Shown here: piece by piece, positions 42,474-51,267 of the stretch
Layout: every line of letters begins with the position of its first letter
Numbering within the stretch: position 1 is the first letter of the stretch
NCBI GenBank assembly: GCA_959600905.1
Contig: CAUGNO010000002.1
Span: forward strand, 62,001 to 126,000
Direction of reading: 5' to 3'
Length of the DNA stretch: 64,000 nucleotides
Source: UMGS1975 sp959600905
GTDB taxonomy: Bacteria > Bacillota > Clostridia > Christensenellales > QAND01
Made by a program: the position numbers and the translations under genes
The notes under the pieces: model-generated
Seen by the model: only the letters and a program-made list of their open reading frames with translations
Told to the model about the DNA's origin: nothing
Database searches by the model: none

Positions 42474-43715
42474 TCAAGAAAAGTGCCGTTCAAACATCTC
42501 GCTTTGAGATAAAAGCTGCTCGATGGTTTCGTACCCCAGACGTCTCAACAGCTCTACCACATACGGGTTTTCCATCGGGGTTTGGTACGGTGCTTCGGCG
42601 GCATAGCGCTCCACATTTTCCGCGCCTTCCTGCCTATCCACAATGGCGCGCGGCCCGCCCACGCAGCCGCCCACACAGCCCATACCCTCCAAGAAATTGG
42701 CGGAAATTTCTCCGTTTTGCAGCTGCTCCAGCAGCGCGCGGCAGCCCGGTACGCCGTCCGCCTGCACCGCGCGCACCTGAACGGGGTCGTCCGGGCGCAG
42801 GCGCTTGACAGACGCCTTCACCGCTTGGCTTACTCCACCCGTTCTGGCATAGATCCGTCCCGCTGCAGAGGAATGCTCCTTGTCATCCTCTGCCAGCGTC
42901 TCCGGATGAATCTTTGCAAACGCAAACAGATCCTCCACCTCCCGGAAGGTCAGCACAAAATCCACCGCATCCTTGATATCCTCCTCGCGCGCCTCCGCCT
43001 TTTTGGCCAGGCAGGGGCCGATGAATACCGTCATCGCGTTTTTATGCAGCCGCTTGATCACCCGCCCGCACGCCACCATCGGCGAAACCGAGCCCGGCAC
43101 ATGCGGCATCAGCTGCGCATACACCTTGCGGATCATCGCAATCCATAGCGGGCAGCAGCAGCTTGTCAGCAAAAAATCGCGGTCGGTATGGATGTTGGCA
43201 TCAAATTCCAGCGCCTCTTTCATTGTCAGAATGTCCGCAAAGGCCGCCACCTCCACCATGCCTTGAAACCCCAGCTGCTTGAACGCCGTGCGCAGCTGCC
43301 CCGGCGTGGCCTTTCCAAACTGCCCCAAAAACGCAGGGGCCACCATGGCGTATACCGGGCCGGTGTGCTCTTTCATCCGCAGCAGCATGGCCGGTGTGTC
43401 CCGGCTGGCCAGCAGCTGCTCGCCCTGGCAGGCGTCAATGCACGCTTCGCACCCGGTACAGGCCTTTGGGTCGATGATGATTTTGCCCGTTTCGTCTCTA
43501 CGAATCGCTTGGTACAGGCACGCCTTTTGGCAGGGGGAAGCGCCTTCCTCGCGGCAGGTACACGCGCCCCGATGCCATACCGGCGCATATGCCTCTGGGT
43601 GCAATAGGCAGTCCAGCTGCTCGTGATGCTTGGGCAGCACGCCTTTTTTTCCCGTCAGCGCCGCTTTGGTCAATGTCTGGTAGAGTTGTTCAATGCTTTG
43701 GTCTTGTCTGTTCAC
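42474..43715 (-). CDS. [FeFe]-hydrogenase-like protein (group B type)
   Basis: The 413-residue protein has N-terminal Cys clusters (CTCREEGASPCQKAC at 52-66 and ferredoxin-like CTGCEACIDAC at 86-96) followed by a hydrogenase large-subunit domain. The H-cluster motifs are L1 TSCCCPLW (185-191), L2 GPCLAKKAEA (from 233) and L3 GMGCVGGCVGG (from 344). The extra Cys in L1 and the shortened L3 fit the little-studied group B rather than the classical A-type. The start is GTG 43715, overlapping the previous stop as GTGA, with AAAGGAG 8 nt upstream. It may evolve or consume H2 with ferredoxin, or act as a sensor. Confidence 0.82.
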   Translation of the reverse strand: MNRQDQSIEQLYQTLTKAALTGKKGVLPKHHEQLDCLLHPEAYAPVWHRGACTCREEGASPCQKACLYQAIRRDETGKIIIDPKACTGCEACIDACQGEQLLASRDTPAMLLRMKEHTGPVYAMVAPAFLGQFGKATPGQLRTAFKQLGFQGMVEVAAFADILTMKEALEFDANIHTDRDFLLTSCCCPLWIAMIRKVYAQLMPHVPGSVSPMVACGRVIKRLHKNAMTVFIGPCLAKKAEAREEDIKDAVDFVLTFREVEDLFAFAKIHPETLAEDDKEHSSAAGRIYARTGGVSQAVKASVKRLRPDDPVQVRAVQADGVPGCRALLEQLQNGEISANFLEGMGCVGGCVGGPRAIVDRQEGAENVERYAAEAPYQTPMENPYVVELLRRLGYETIEQLLSQSEMFERHFS

Positions 43716-44260
43716 CGGTTCCACTCCTTTGGGGCAAGCACCTCCATGTGCAGCGCCTGCATGGCCAAAAGCGCCCTTTTTTGGTCGCTTTCCGTTGGGC
43801 TGGCCACGCAGCGGGCGTCTATGCGAATGCGCGCGTTTGGGCAGGCGGCCTGGGCCAGGATGGCGTTGGAAAGCACGCATAAATGCGTAGAAACGCCTAC
43901 GAACTCCATCTCTGCAAACTGCCTCTCCTCCAGGTATTTGGCTAGCTTCAGGCTGCCAAACGTCTGCTTTTCAAACGCCGGCGTCGTGCCGTCCAAACAG
44001 CGGGCCACCGCGCCGTACAGCGCGCAGCCCTCCGTATTTTCCACACAATGCATAGGCGGCTGGTTTTCTCCTGCCTTCCCTGTGGCAGGCGGGTGCTTGT
44101 CCAGCGTAAATAGTACCTCTACCCCCTGCTGTTTTGCGGCATCTATCTTCTCCACGATGGGCCGCTCCAGCGTCAGCGCTTTGGCAAACCCCATCGAACC
44201 CGTCACAAAATCATTCTGATAATCCACTACGATTAGCGCACGGCGTCCGTTTGGTTGCAT
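43712..44260 (-). CDS. Isochorismatase-family amidohydrolase (nicotinamidase-like)
   Basis: The 182-residue protein has the cysteine-hydrolase triad in its usual places: the Asp in ALIVVDYQNDFVTGSMG, the Lys in AFEKQTFGS and the nucleophile Cys in VGVSTHLCVLSNAI. Members include nicotinamidase PncA. The upstream nadE overlaps it by 28 nt, so nicotinamide deamidation feeding NAD synthesis is a reasonable inference. The stop overlaps the hydrogenase start by 4 nt. Confidence 0.82.
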   Translation of the reverse strand: MQPNGRRALIVVDYQNDFVTGSMGFAKALTLERPIVEKIDAAKQQGVEVLFTLDKHPPATGKAGENQPPMHCVENTEGCALYGAVARCLDGTTPAFEKQTFGSLKLAKYLEERQFAEMEFVGVSTHLCVLSNAILAQAACPNARIRIDARCVASPTESDQKRALLAMQALHMEVLAPKEWNR

Positions 44261-46185
44261 GGCATCCCTTCCCTTGCCAAATCATCCAGCTGACAGAGCC
44301 AGCCGGCAGCGCTGGCGTCGCTGGGCATGCGCCAATCTCCCCGCGGAGACAGCGACACCGTGCCCACCTTGGGTCCATCCGGCATGGCGGAGCGCTTAAA
44401 CTGCTGGGCGAAAAACCGGCGGTAAAAACAGCGCTCCCAATGCAAAATGGTCTGCGGCGCATACTGCGTTTCAAACGCCTTTGCCGCCATGCGAAAAATC
44501 TTTTTGGGGGAAAAGCCCCATCTCATCATGTAATATAGGAAAAAATCATGCAGCTCATACGGGCCTACCAGGTCCTCCGTTTTTTGTGCAATTTCCCCCT
44601 TGTCTGCCGGCAGCAGCTCCGGGCTGACCGGCGTTTCGTAGATATCCTGCAACACCTTGCGCAGCGCCATGGATTCGGCATGCTCTGCTTCATACTGCAC
44701 CAGATAGCGCACCAGCGTCTTGGGGATGGCGGCATTTACGCCGTACATCGACATCTGATCGCCGTTGTATGTGGCCCAGCCCAGCGCCAGTTCAGACAAA
44801 TCGCCCGTACCTATGACCAAGCCTTCCGTTTGGTTGGCCAGGTCCATCAATACCTGCGTGCGTTCACGGGCCTGCGCATTTTCATACACCGCATTGCGAA
44901 CCGACTCTTCATGGCCGATGTCCTCAAAATGGCTTCGCACGGTGCGCGCGATCTCCACGGTGCGGAATGTCACGCCCAGCGCGCTGCATAGCGCCTCGGC
45001 ATTGGATCTGGTGCGCAGCGTCGTGCCAAAGCACGGCATGGTCACCGCCAGGATATCCGTGCGCGGTCTGCCCAAAAGATCCATCGCATGGGCCGCTGCC
45101 AGCAGCGCCAAGCAGGAATCCAGCCCGCCGGAAATGCCTATTACCGCCGTCTTTGCGCCGGTGTGTGCCAGCCTTTTTTTCAGCCCATGTGCCTGTATGT
45201 TCAGAATATACCGGCAGCGCGCTGCGCGGTCCGCCGCGCCATCCGGCACAAAGGGATGCGGCGAAATGGGCCTGGAAATCTCGGCGTGCGCCATCGGCAT
45301 GGAAAACGGCACTACCTCGTATCCTTCCCTTTGGCAAGCCGGGTAGGTCGTCATGCGCTGCCGCTCCTTTTCCAGACGCTGCACGTCGATTTCCGCCACT
45401 GCCATGGCGTCGTCAAACGGCGGGCTTTCAGCCAGCACCGCGCCGTTTTCCGCTATCAGATGATGGCCGGCAAACACCAGATCCGTCGTAGACTCCCCTT
45501 CGCCTGCATCCGCGTACACATAGCCCGCAATCAGCTTGGCGGATTGCGCCGCCACCAGCTGCCTGCGAAACGCATCCTTGCCGATTACCTCGTCGCTGGC
45601 AGATAGGTTCGCGATCACCGTGGCCCCGGCCATGGCATGGCGGATAGAGGGCGGGGCCGGTACCCATAGATCCTCGCAGATCTCTACGCCCAGCGTAAAC
45701 GACGGCAGCTCTTCGCAACAAAACAACAGCTTTTGGCCAAAGGGCACTGCGCCGCCTTCCCAGGCGAGCCGCCCGTTTTGCTGCGGCGCCGGCATAAAAT
45801 GCCGCCGTTCATAAAATTCGCCATAGTTTGGCAGATGCGTTTTGGGCACTACCCCCAGCAGTTTGCCGCGGTATACCACTGCCGCGCAGTTATACACCTT
45901 GCCCTCCCATTGCATTGGCAGGCCAACGATGGTCAGCACGCTGCACGCATGGCTAAACGCTGCCAGCTCCGACAGCGCCCGCTTGGCCTGGTCTATCAAG
46001 CTCTGCTGCAAAAACAGATCCTGGCAGGTATACCCTGTCAGACACAATTCCGGCAGCACCAACAGCTGTGCGCCCCTTTCCCCTGCCTGCTGCATGGTCT
46101 TTTGTATCTGCGCGGCATTGTACTGGCAATCCGCCACGCGGATCTCCGGCGAGGCAGCCGCCGCCTTGATCCATCCATCCCACAT
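44233..46185 (-). CDS. nadE: Glutamine-dependent NAD+ synthetase
   Basis: The 650-residue protein joins an N-terminal nitrilase-type glutaminase (Glu in LVLPELCLTGYTCQDLF, Lys in KTHLPNYGEFYERR, Cys in LGVEICEDLWVP) to a C-terminal NAD synthetase (P-loop GISGGLDSCLAL, then GTGDLSELALGW and TYNGDQMSMYGV). It amidates nicotinic acid adenine dinucleotide to NAD+ using glutamine. AGAGG lies 8 nt before ATG 46185. It is the first gene of an operon with the nicotinamidase-like and hydrogenase genes. Confidence 0.95.
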   Translation of the reverse strand: MWDGWIKAAAASPEIRVADCQYNAAQIQKTMQQAGERGAQLLVLPELCLTGYTCQDLFLQQSLIDQAKRALSELAAFSHACSVLTIVGLPMQWEGKVYNCAAVVYRGKLLGVVPKTHLPNYGEFYERRHFMPAPQQNGRLAWEGGAVPFGQKLLFCCEELPSFTLGVEICEDLWVPAPPSIRHAMAGATVIANLSASDEVIGKDAFRRQLVAAQSAKLIAGYVYADAGEGESTTDLVFAGHHLIAENGAVLAESPPFDDAMAVAEIDVQRLEKERQRMTTYPACQREGYEVVPFSMPMAHAEISRPISPHPFVPDGAADRAARCRYILNIQAHGLKKRLAHTGAKTAVIGISGGLDSCLALLAAAHAMDLLGRPRTDILAVTMPCFGTTLRTRSNAEALCSALGVTFRTVEIARTVRSHFEDIGHEESVRNAVYENAQARERTQVLMDLANQTEGLVIGTGDLSELALGWATYNGDQMSMYGVNAAIPKTLVRYLVQYEAEHAESMALRKVLQDIYETPVSPELLPADKGEIAQKTEDLVGPYELHDFFLYYMMRWGFSPKKIFRMAAKAFETQYAPQTILHWERCFYRRFFAQQFKRSAMPDGPKVGTVSLSPRGDWRMPSDASAAGWLCQLDDLAREGMPCNQTDAVR

Positions 46186-46272
46186 GTATATCGCCTCTCT
46201 TTTCTTTTGTTTTCTTAATTTAAATTATATTTTATCATAAACACTCTTGTCTGCACCGCTTATTCTTTCCAT

Positions 46273-46300
46273 AAAAAAAAGCCTTTACACAAAGGCTTTT
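46273..46300 (-). terminator. Terminator of the amino-acid ABC operon
   Basis: AAGCCTTT and AAAGGCTT arms around ACAC with a T run on the minus strand. Confidence 0.85.
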
Positions 46301-46306
46301 CTTTTC

Positions 46307-47050
46307 TTATAAAATGCTTTGGATAAAATCTTTCACCCGCTGGTCTTTTGGGCTGCCAAACAGCTCTTGGGGCGGGCCTTGCTCGATAACGCGCCCTTCG
46401 CCCATAAACAGCACCTTATCCGCCACCTCTCTGGCAAACCCCATCTCGTGGGTCACGATGATCATCGTCATTTTCCCTTTGGCCAGCTCCTTGATGACGG
46501 CCAGCACCTCGGCGGTCAGCTGTGGGTCCAAAGACGAGGTGGGCTCGTCAAACAGCAGCATATCCGGATCCATCATCAGCGCGCGTGCAATGGCCACCCG
46601 CTGCTTTTGCCCGCCGGACAGCTCGCTGGGATGCGCATCCGCCTTATCCTCCAAGCCTACCAGCTTCAGCTTTTCCTTGGCGCGCGCTATGGCCTGCTGC
46701 TTGTCCTCTTTTTTCACCGTCATCGGCGCGCCGATGAGGTTTCCCATCACCGTCATATGCGGAAACAGGTTAAAGCTTTGGAACACCATCCCCATCTTTG
46801 CGCAGATGCGCCGTGCCGTCTTATCATCTGCATACCGCCCGTTTTGGATCAGCGGCTCCCCTTCAATGAGCACATCGCCGCCGTCCGCCTTTTCCAGGTC
46901 TATCAAACAACGCAGCATCGTGCTTTTACCCGCGCCAGAGTAACCGATCACCGCCACCGTCTCTCCCTTGTCCACGGTAAAGGAAACGTCCTTTAAGACC
47001 TGTTCGCTCCCAAAGGCCTTTTGCAGCCCCTTGACCTCGATCATATGCAT
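46307..47050 (-). CDS. Polar amino-acid ABC transporter ATPase
   Basis: The 247-residue protein has Walker A GYSGAGKST, Q-loop VFQSFNLFPHMTVMGN, signature LSGGQKQR, Walker B MLLFDEPTSSLDP and switch VTHEMGFA, the pattern of GlnQ/HisP-type ATPases. It powers import through the adjacent permease, probably as a homodimer. ATG 47050 follows GAGGAGGGG by 7 nt; an upstream TTG (47068) lies inside that ribosome site. It is the last of three genes. Confidence 0.93.
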   Translation of the reverse strand: MHMIEVKGLQKAFGSEQVLKDVSFTVDKGETVAVIGYSGAGKSTMLRCLIDLEKADGGDVLIEGEPLIQNGRYADDKTARRICAKMGMVFQSFNLFPHMTVMGNLIGAPMTVKKEDKQQAIARAKEKLKLVGLEDKADAHPSELSGGQKQRVAIARALMMDPDMLLFDEPTSSLDPQLTAEVLAVIKELAKGKMTMIIVTHEMGFAREVADKVLFMGEGRVIEQGPPQELFGSPKDQRVKDFIQSIL

Positions 47051-47064
47051 GGCGTCTCCCCTCC

Positions 47065-47721
47065 TCAATAGCTGTATTTCTTTTCCAAATACTGAAATAG
47101 CTTGGTCAGCCCGTAGGTCATCAGCAAATAGAATGCCGCCGCCACCAAATAGGCCGTGGCGTTTACGTCACGGTTTACCGATGCCTTGGCAAAATACAAA
47201 ATCTCCGTCACGCCGATGGCGGTCACCAGCGCCGTATCCTTGACCAGCGTGATACACTCGTTGCTCACCGGCGGCAGGCATACCTTCAGCATCTGCGGGA
47301 TCACGATCTTGGTGGTGGTCTGCCATTTGGAATAACCCAGCACCTTGGCCGCCTCATACTGCCCCTTGTCCACAGACAGGATGCCGCCGCGGAAAATTTC
47401 GCAGAAATAGGCGGCATAGTTGAGGATAAAGGCCAAGATGGCCGCCTGGAACCGGTCCATCACCAGATAATCCCCAATGCCCGGCAAAAACGTGATGCCG
47501 TAGCAGAAGAAATAGAGCTGCAAGAGCAGCGGCGTGCCGCGCATCACCCATACATACGCGCCTACCACGCCTTTCAATATCCGGCTGCGCCCCACGCGCG
47601 TAAAGCTGAGCAGCAATCCAATCGGGATGGATACCAACACTGTGATGAAAAACAGGCTGACGGTATATTTCAGCCCGCCCGCCAGGCTCCCGCACAGCTG
47701 CAACAGATAGTCTGCACTCAT
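47065..47721 (-). CDS. Polar amino-acid ABC transporter permease
   Basis: The 218-residue protein has the HisMQ/GlnP layout: about five helices, VWVMRGTPLLLQLYFFCYG, FILNYAAYFCEIFRGGILSVDKGQYEAAKVLGYSKWQ with the EAA loop, and a VKDTALVTAIGVTEIL segment. It probably forms a homodimeric pore for an amino acid such as glutamine or cystine. It lies between the binding-protein gene and the ATPase gene, 14 nt before the latter. Confidence 0.93.
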   Translation of the reverse strand: MSADYLLQLCGSLAGGLKYTVSLFFITVLVSIPIGLLLSFTRVGRSRILKGVVGAYVWVMRGTPLLLQLYFFCYGITFLPGIGDYLVMDRFQAAILAFILNYAAYFCEIFRGGILSVDKGQYEAAKVLGYSKWQTTTKIVIPQMLKVCLPPVSNECITLVKDTALVTAIGVTEILYFAKASVNRDVNATAYLVAAAFYLLMTYGLTKLFQYLEKKYSY

Positions 47722-47749
47722 AATCGGTTCAAAACTCCTTTACAGGCAA

Positions 47750-47776
47750 AAGTTTCCAGAGAGTCTCTGGAAACTT
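47750..47776 (-). promoter_or_regulatory. Intercistronic hairpin between binding-protein and permease genes
   Basis: AAGTTTCCAGAG (47750-47761) and CTCTGGAAACTT (47765-47776) form a 12-bp perfect stem with a 3-nt loop; only four T follow on the minus strand. It probably lowers read-through or protects the upstream mRNA so the binding protein is made in excess. Confidence 0.65.
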
Positions 47777-47810
47777 AGCCCATTGTATTTCTCTTTTGTG
47801 GATAGGCAGA

Positions 47811-48668
47811 TTATTTCGCCTGCTCCGCATCCTTGCTGATCAGGTAACGGCCTACTACCTCGTCAACCACAAACGCATCGATGCGCCCGGCCTTCAGCTC
47901 GGAAAATACCGTTACATTGTCCGCCAGCTCCACCAGCTCTGTCAGCTCTTTAGACACTGGGTTTGCGTTGAGCGCATCCAGCGCGGAAGAGCCCTTTTGC
48001 AGGCCAACCCGTTTTCCTTTCAGGTCGGCTACCGTCTTGATCTCAGAGCCTTCCGGCACGATCACAATCTGCTTGTTGGCAATGTACGGCTTTGCAAAGT
48101 ACATGGCTGCCAGGCGCTCATCCGTGATGCTCAGCCCGTTCCACAGGCAGTCCACACGGCCGGTTTCCAGCTCCAGCTCTTTGGAATCCCAGTCAATGGG
48201 CTGGATGACCAGCTCTACGCCCATGCGCTTGGCCACCTCGGTCGCCAGATCAATATCAAAACCTACCACCTGGTCGTTTTCATCGCGGAAGCCCATCGGC
48301 GGGAAGCTGTCGTCCAGGCCCAGGATCAAGGTGCCCTTGTCCTTTACCTTTTGCAGGGAATCATCGCCTGCCGCCGCAGCTCTATCCTCCAGATAGTCCG
48401 CATCCTTCAAGAGAATATCCTCCCCAAACCATTTTTGGGAAATCTCTGCCGCCGTACCATCCTGGATCATGGCATCCAGCTGTGCCTGTACTTCCAGGCC
48501 CAGCGCCACATCCGTCTTGCGGAACCCAATGCCGTATTGCTCTGCACCCAGATCCTCTTCCAGCACCACATAGCCTGTCGCTTCTTGCTTTTTGCCGCAG
48601 CCCGTCAGCAGCGTGCCCAGCATCAAAACCGCCATCAGCAGGCCCAGTGTTTTCGTCGTTTTTTTCAT
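47811..48668 (-). CDS. Family 3 amino-acid-binding lipoprotein with circularly permuted domain order
   Basis: The 285-residue lipoprotein has LTGC with Cys24. Residues 33-83 (YVVLEEDLGAEQYGIGF to ISQKWFGED) are what normally forms the C-terminus of a family 3 solute-binding protein. Residues 104-283 (SLQKVKDKGTLILGLDDSFP to FVVDEVVGRYLISK) are what normally forms the start and middle, and the protein stops (KDAEQAK) just where the missing segment would join. This is the order expected of a circular permutant, with DILLKDADYLEDRAAAAGDD as linker. ATG 48668 follows AGAGG by 8 nt. It delivers an amino acid to the adjoining ABC genes. Confidence 0.88.
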   Translation of the reverse strand: MKKTTKTLGLLMAVLMLGTLLTGCGKKQEATGYVVLEEDLGAEQYGIGFRKTDVALGLEVQAQLDAMIQDGTAAEISQKWFGEDILLKDADYLEDRAAAAGDDSLQKVKDKGTLILGLDDSFPPMGFRDENDQVVGFDIDLATEVAKRMGVELVIQPIDWDSKELELETGRVDCLWNGLSITDERLAAMYFAKPYIANKQIVIVPEGSEIKTVADLKGKRVGLQKGSSALDALNANPVSKELTELVELADNVTVFSELKAGRIDAFVVDEVVGRYLISKDAEQAK

Positions 48669-48782
48669 CACTTGATCCTCTCCCTTGATAACGCTTTAGC
48701 GTACTACTGTGTTAGTATACTATACTTTCGCCAAATAGGCTAGAGGGAATTTTGCTTTTTGCATAATTTTTTTCAGCCTAAG

Positions 48783-48807
48783 AAAAAAAGGCCCAAGGGC
48801 CTTTTTT
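48783..48807 (-). terminator. Terminator after the exonuclease III gene
   Basis: AAAAGGCCC and GGGCCTTTT arms with a 2-nt loop; a T run on the minus strand. Confidence 0.85.
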
Positions 48808-49564
48808 ACACATCCAGCCTCAGTTCCACCGGGCAGTGGTCGCTGCCCAGCTGCTCGGTATGGATGATGCTATCCTGGATCTTGTCCTTTAAGCGCTCGG
48901 AGGTCAGAAAATAATCGATGCGCCATCCCGCGTTGTTCTGCCTGGCGCGAAAGCGGTAGCTCCACCAGGAATACACGCCCTCTTTGTCAGGGTATAGGTA
49001 ACGGTAGGTATCGACAAAGCCCGCCGAAAGCAGCTCTGTCATCTTGCCCCGCTCCTGGTCGGAAAAGCCAGCGTTGCCGCGGTTTGTCTTGGGGTTTTTC
49101 AAATCGATCTCCTCATGCGCCACATTCATATCCCCGCAGATGACCACCGGCTTTTTCTCATCCAGCATGGATACATAGGCCCGGAAATCATCCTCCCACT
49201 GCATGCGGTACTCAATGCGCTTTAATTCGTTTTGCGCATTGGGCACATAGACGTTTACCAGGTAATACGCATCAAACTCCAGCGTGATGGCCCGCCCCTC
49301 GCCGGTATGCGCCGGCGTATGCAGGTCATAGGATACGGAAAGCGGCTCTTGTTTGCAAAATACCGCCGTGCCGGAATATCCCTTTTTCTCCGCGCTGTTC
49401 CAGTATTGATGATAGCCCTCCAGCGGTACCTCTGCCTGGCCTTGCTGCATTTTGGTTTCCTGTATGCAGAACACGTCCGCCTGCTGGTCGCGGAAAAACT
49501 CCAAAAATCCTTTTGTCATACAGGCTCTTAGCCCATTGACGTTCCAAGAAATCAGCTTTTGCAT
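48806..49564 (-). CDS. Exodeoxyribonuclease III (AP endonuclease)
   Basis: The 252-residue protein has the exonuclease III/APE1 motifs: KLISWNVNGLRA, FCIQETKMQ, YVPNAQNELKR, VICGDMNVAHEEIDL, YSWWSYRFRARQNNAGWRIDYFL and the final GSDHCPVEL, giving all expected Asn, Glu, Asp and His catalytic residues. It repairs abasic sites. AGGAGG lies 5 nt before ATG 49564. It follows the MATE gene by 13 nt and shares its transcript. Confidence 0.95.
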   Translation of the reverse strand: MQKLISWNVNGLRACMTKGFLEFFRDQQADVFCIQETKMQQGQAEVPLEGYHQYWNSAEKKGYSGTAVFCKQEPLSVSYDLHTPAHTGEGRAITLEFDAYYLVNVYVPNAQNELKRIEYRMQWEDDFRAYVSMLDEKKPVVICGDMNVAHEEIDLKNPKTNRGNAGFSDQERGKMTELLSAGFVDTYRYLYPDKEGVYSWWSYRFRARQNNAGWRIDYFLTSERLKDKIQDSIIHTEQLGSDHCPVELRLDV

Positions 49565-49577
49565 CGCATCCTCCTAT

Positions 49578-50990
49578 TTATACCGCCGGCTCTACAGGGT
49601 TCATGCCTTCCAAATTTTCCAACACCTGTCCCTTTTCCAGGTTTTTGAAATACTTGCGATCCACAAATCGGTACATGATCAAGCACACGACAAACGCCAC
49701 GACCTCTGCAATGGGAAACGCCCACCATACCGCATTCACGCCGATGGTATGCGCAAACAGGTACGCCACCGGCAGCAGCACGCCCACCTGGCGCGCAATG
49801 GAAAGGATCATGCTCAGCACACCGTTGCCTACCGCCTGGAATACCGACGACATCACAATGCCCACCGCCGCAAACAGGAAGCTGACGCTGATGGCGCGCA
49901 GCGCAATGCAGCCCATGCTCATCATATCCGGCGATGCGTTAAACATCCGCAAAAACACATCCGGAAACAGCTGGAACAGCAGCATGCCCACCGCCATGAT
50001 GGCCAGCGCAAACAGGATGGCATAGCGGATGGTGCCCTTGATGCGCTTGGGCTTTCTGGCGCCAAAATTGTAGCCTACAATGGGAATCATGCCGTTTGTC
50101 AGGCCAAAGACCGGCATAAAGATAAAGCTTTGCAGCTTAAAGTATACGCCGAATACGTTGACCGCCACCGCCGTAAACGACATCAGGATCTTGTTCATAC
50201 CGATATTCATCGCAGAGCCGATGGCCTGCATCACGATGGACGGCACGCCCACCTTATAAATTTCGCCGATGATGCGCCCGTTGAGCCGAAATCCCTTAAA
50301 GCTCATGGATACCTCATGGTTTTTCTTATGGTTGAAATAGATGCCCAGGCCCATCGCCACGATCTGGCCGACAACGGTTGCAATCGCCGCGCCCGCTACG
50401 CCCATGGCCGGCAGGCCAAACCATCCGAAAATGAAAATGGGGTCCAGGATGATGTTGGTAATGGCGCCTGCGCCCTGCATCAGCATGTTGTAAATGGTAA
50501 CGCCCGTGGCCTGCAAAATGCGCTCCATCGCCACCTGCACGAATACGCCGATGCTGAAAACCGTACAGATGCCCAGGTATTGCCTGCCCATTTCGATGAT
50601 GGTTTCATCCGCGGTAAACGCGCGGAAAAACATCTCCGAAAAAAACAGGCCAAACAGCGCAAATACCAAAGAGCTTACCACGCATAAAAATACGCCGTTG
50701 GTGGCCGCTGCGTTGGCGTCCTCATACCGCTTTTCGCCCAGCCGGCGGCTCAAAAGCGAGTTGATGCCAACGCCCGTGCCCACCGATACCGCGATCATCA
50801 GCGTCTGCACCGGGAACGCCAGCGATACCGCCGCCAGCGCCTGCTCGCCGACCTGCGCCACAAAGATGCTGTCCACCACGTTGTACAAGGCCTGTACAAA
50901 CATCGAGATCATGATGGGCAGCGACATATTCACCAATAGCTTGCCTACGGGCATCACGCCCATTTTGTTTTCTTTTCTCGTTCCTTCCAA
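49578..50990 (-). CDS. MATE family efflux transporter
   Basis: The 470-residue protein has twelve predicted helices in two MATE halves: PIMISMFVQALYNVVDSIFVAQVGEQALAAVSLAFP in the first and GLTNGMIPIVGYNFGARKPKRIK in the second. Such pumps export organic cations, drugs or guanidine-like compounds using Na+ or H+. The start is TTG 50990, 7 nt after GGAGG. A long, structured leader lies upstream, so expression may respond to a ligand. The exonuclease gene follows in the same operon. Confidence 0.92.
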   Translation of the reverse strand: MEGTRKENKMGVMPVGKLLVNMSLPIMISMFVQALYNVVDSIFVAQVGEQALAAVSLAFPVQTLMIAVSVGTGVGINSLLSRRLGEKRYEDANAAATNGVFLCVVSSLVFALFGLFFSEMFFRAFTADETIIEMGRQYLGICTVFSIGVFVQVAMERILQATGVTIYNMLMQGAGAITNIILDPIFIFGWFGLPAMGVAGAAIATVVGQIVAMGLGIYFNHKKNHEVSMSFKGFRLNGRIIGEIYKVGVPSIVMQAIGSAMNIGMNKILMSFTAVAVNVFGVYFKLQSFIFMPVFGLTNGMIPIVGYNFGARKPKRIKGTIRYAILFALAIMAVGMLLFQLFPDVFLRMFNASPDMMSMGCIALRAISVSFLFAAVGIVMSSVFQAVGNGVLSMILSIARQVGVLLPVAYLFAHTIGVNAVWWAFPIAEVVAFVVCLIMYRFVDRKYFKNLEKGQVLENLEGMNPVEPAV

Positions 50991-51066
50991 ACTCTTTCCT
51001 CCCTTTGCCCGTTTCGATCCGCCGGCCGCGCCTGTTTACGCCGCCGTTTTCAAAACAAAATTGAAT

Positions 51067-51148
51067 AAACCCCTCTTGTACACCTGGAATTCCAAGGACA
51101 GGGGGAGTTTACAATCAGCCCGTTCCCCGCCGTTTTTTAGACGCGGGG
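51067..51148 (-). promoter_or_regulatory. Structured leader of the MATE gene (candidate riboswitch)
   Basis: On the minus strand a CCCCGC/GCGGGG hairpin (51125-51130 and 51143-51148) is followed by GAACGGGC, then an imperfect long stem (51067-51075 with 51101-51110) that contains the palindrome TGGAATTCCA, then a U-rich stretch. The leader is over 150 nt. MATE genes are a known target of the guanidine-IV (mepA) riboswitch, but I cannot match its consensus by eye. Confidence 0.35.
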
Positions 51149-51176
51149 TTTGTATGCTTTTGTCCGATATGGTTAT

Positions 51177-51205
51177 TTGACATGTTATCATAAACGATTC
51201 ATAAT
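51177..51205 (+). promoter_or_regulatory. Predicted promoter of the cytidylate-kinase-like gene
   Basis: TTGACA (51177-51182), a 17-nt spacer and CATAAT (51200-51205), about 60 nt before the start codon and divergent from the MATE leader. Confidence 0.7.
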
Positions 51206-51267
51206 GTAAATAAAGTAGGGAAAAGCTTTGCAATCGCAGGCGTATGAAAGCGAGGGATTCTCTCATC

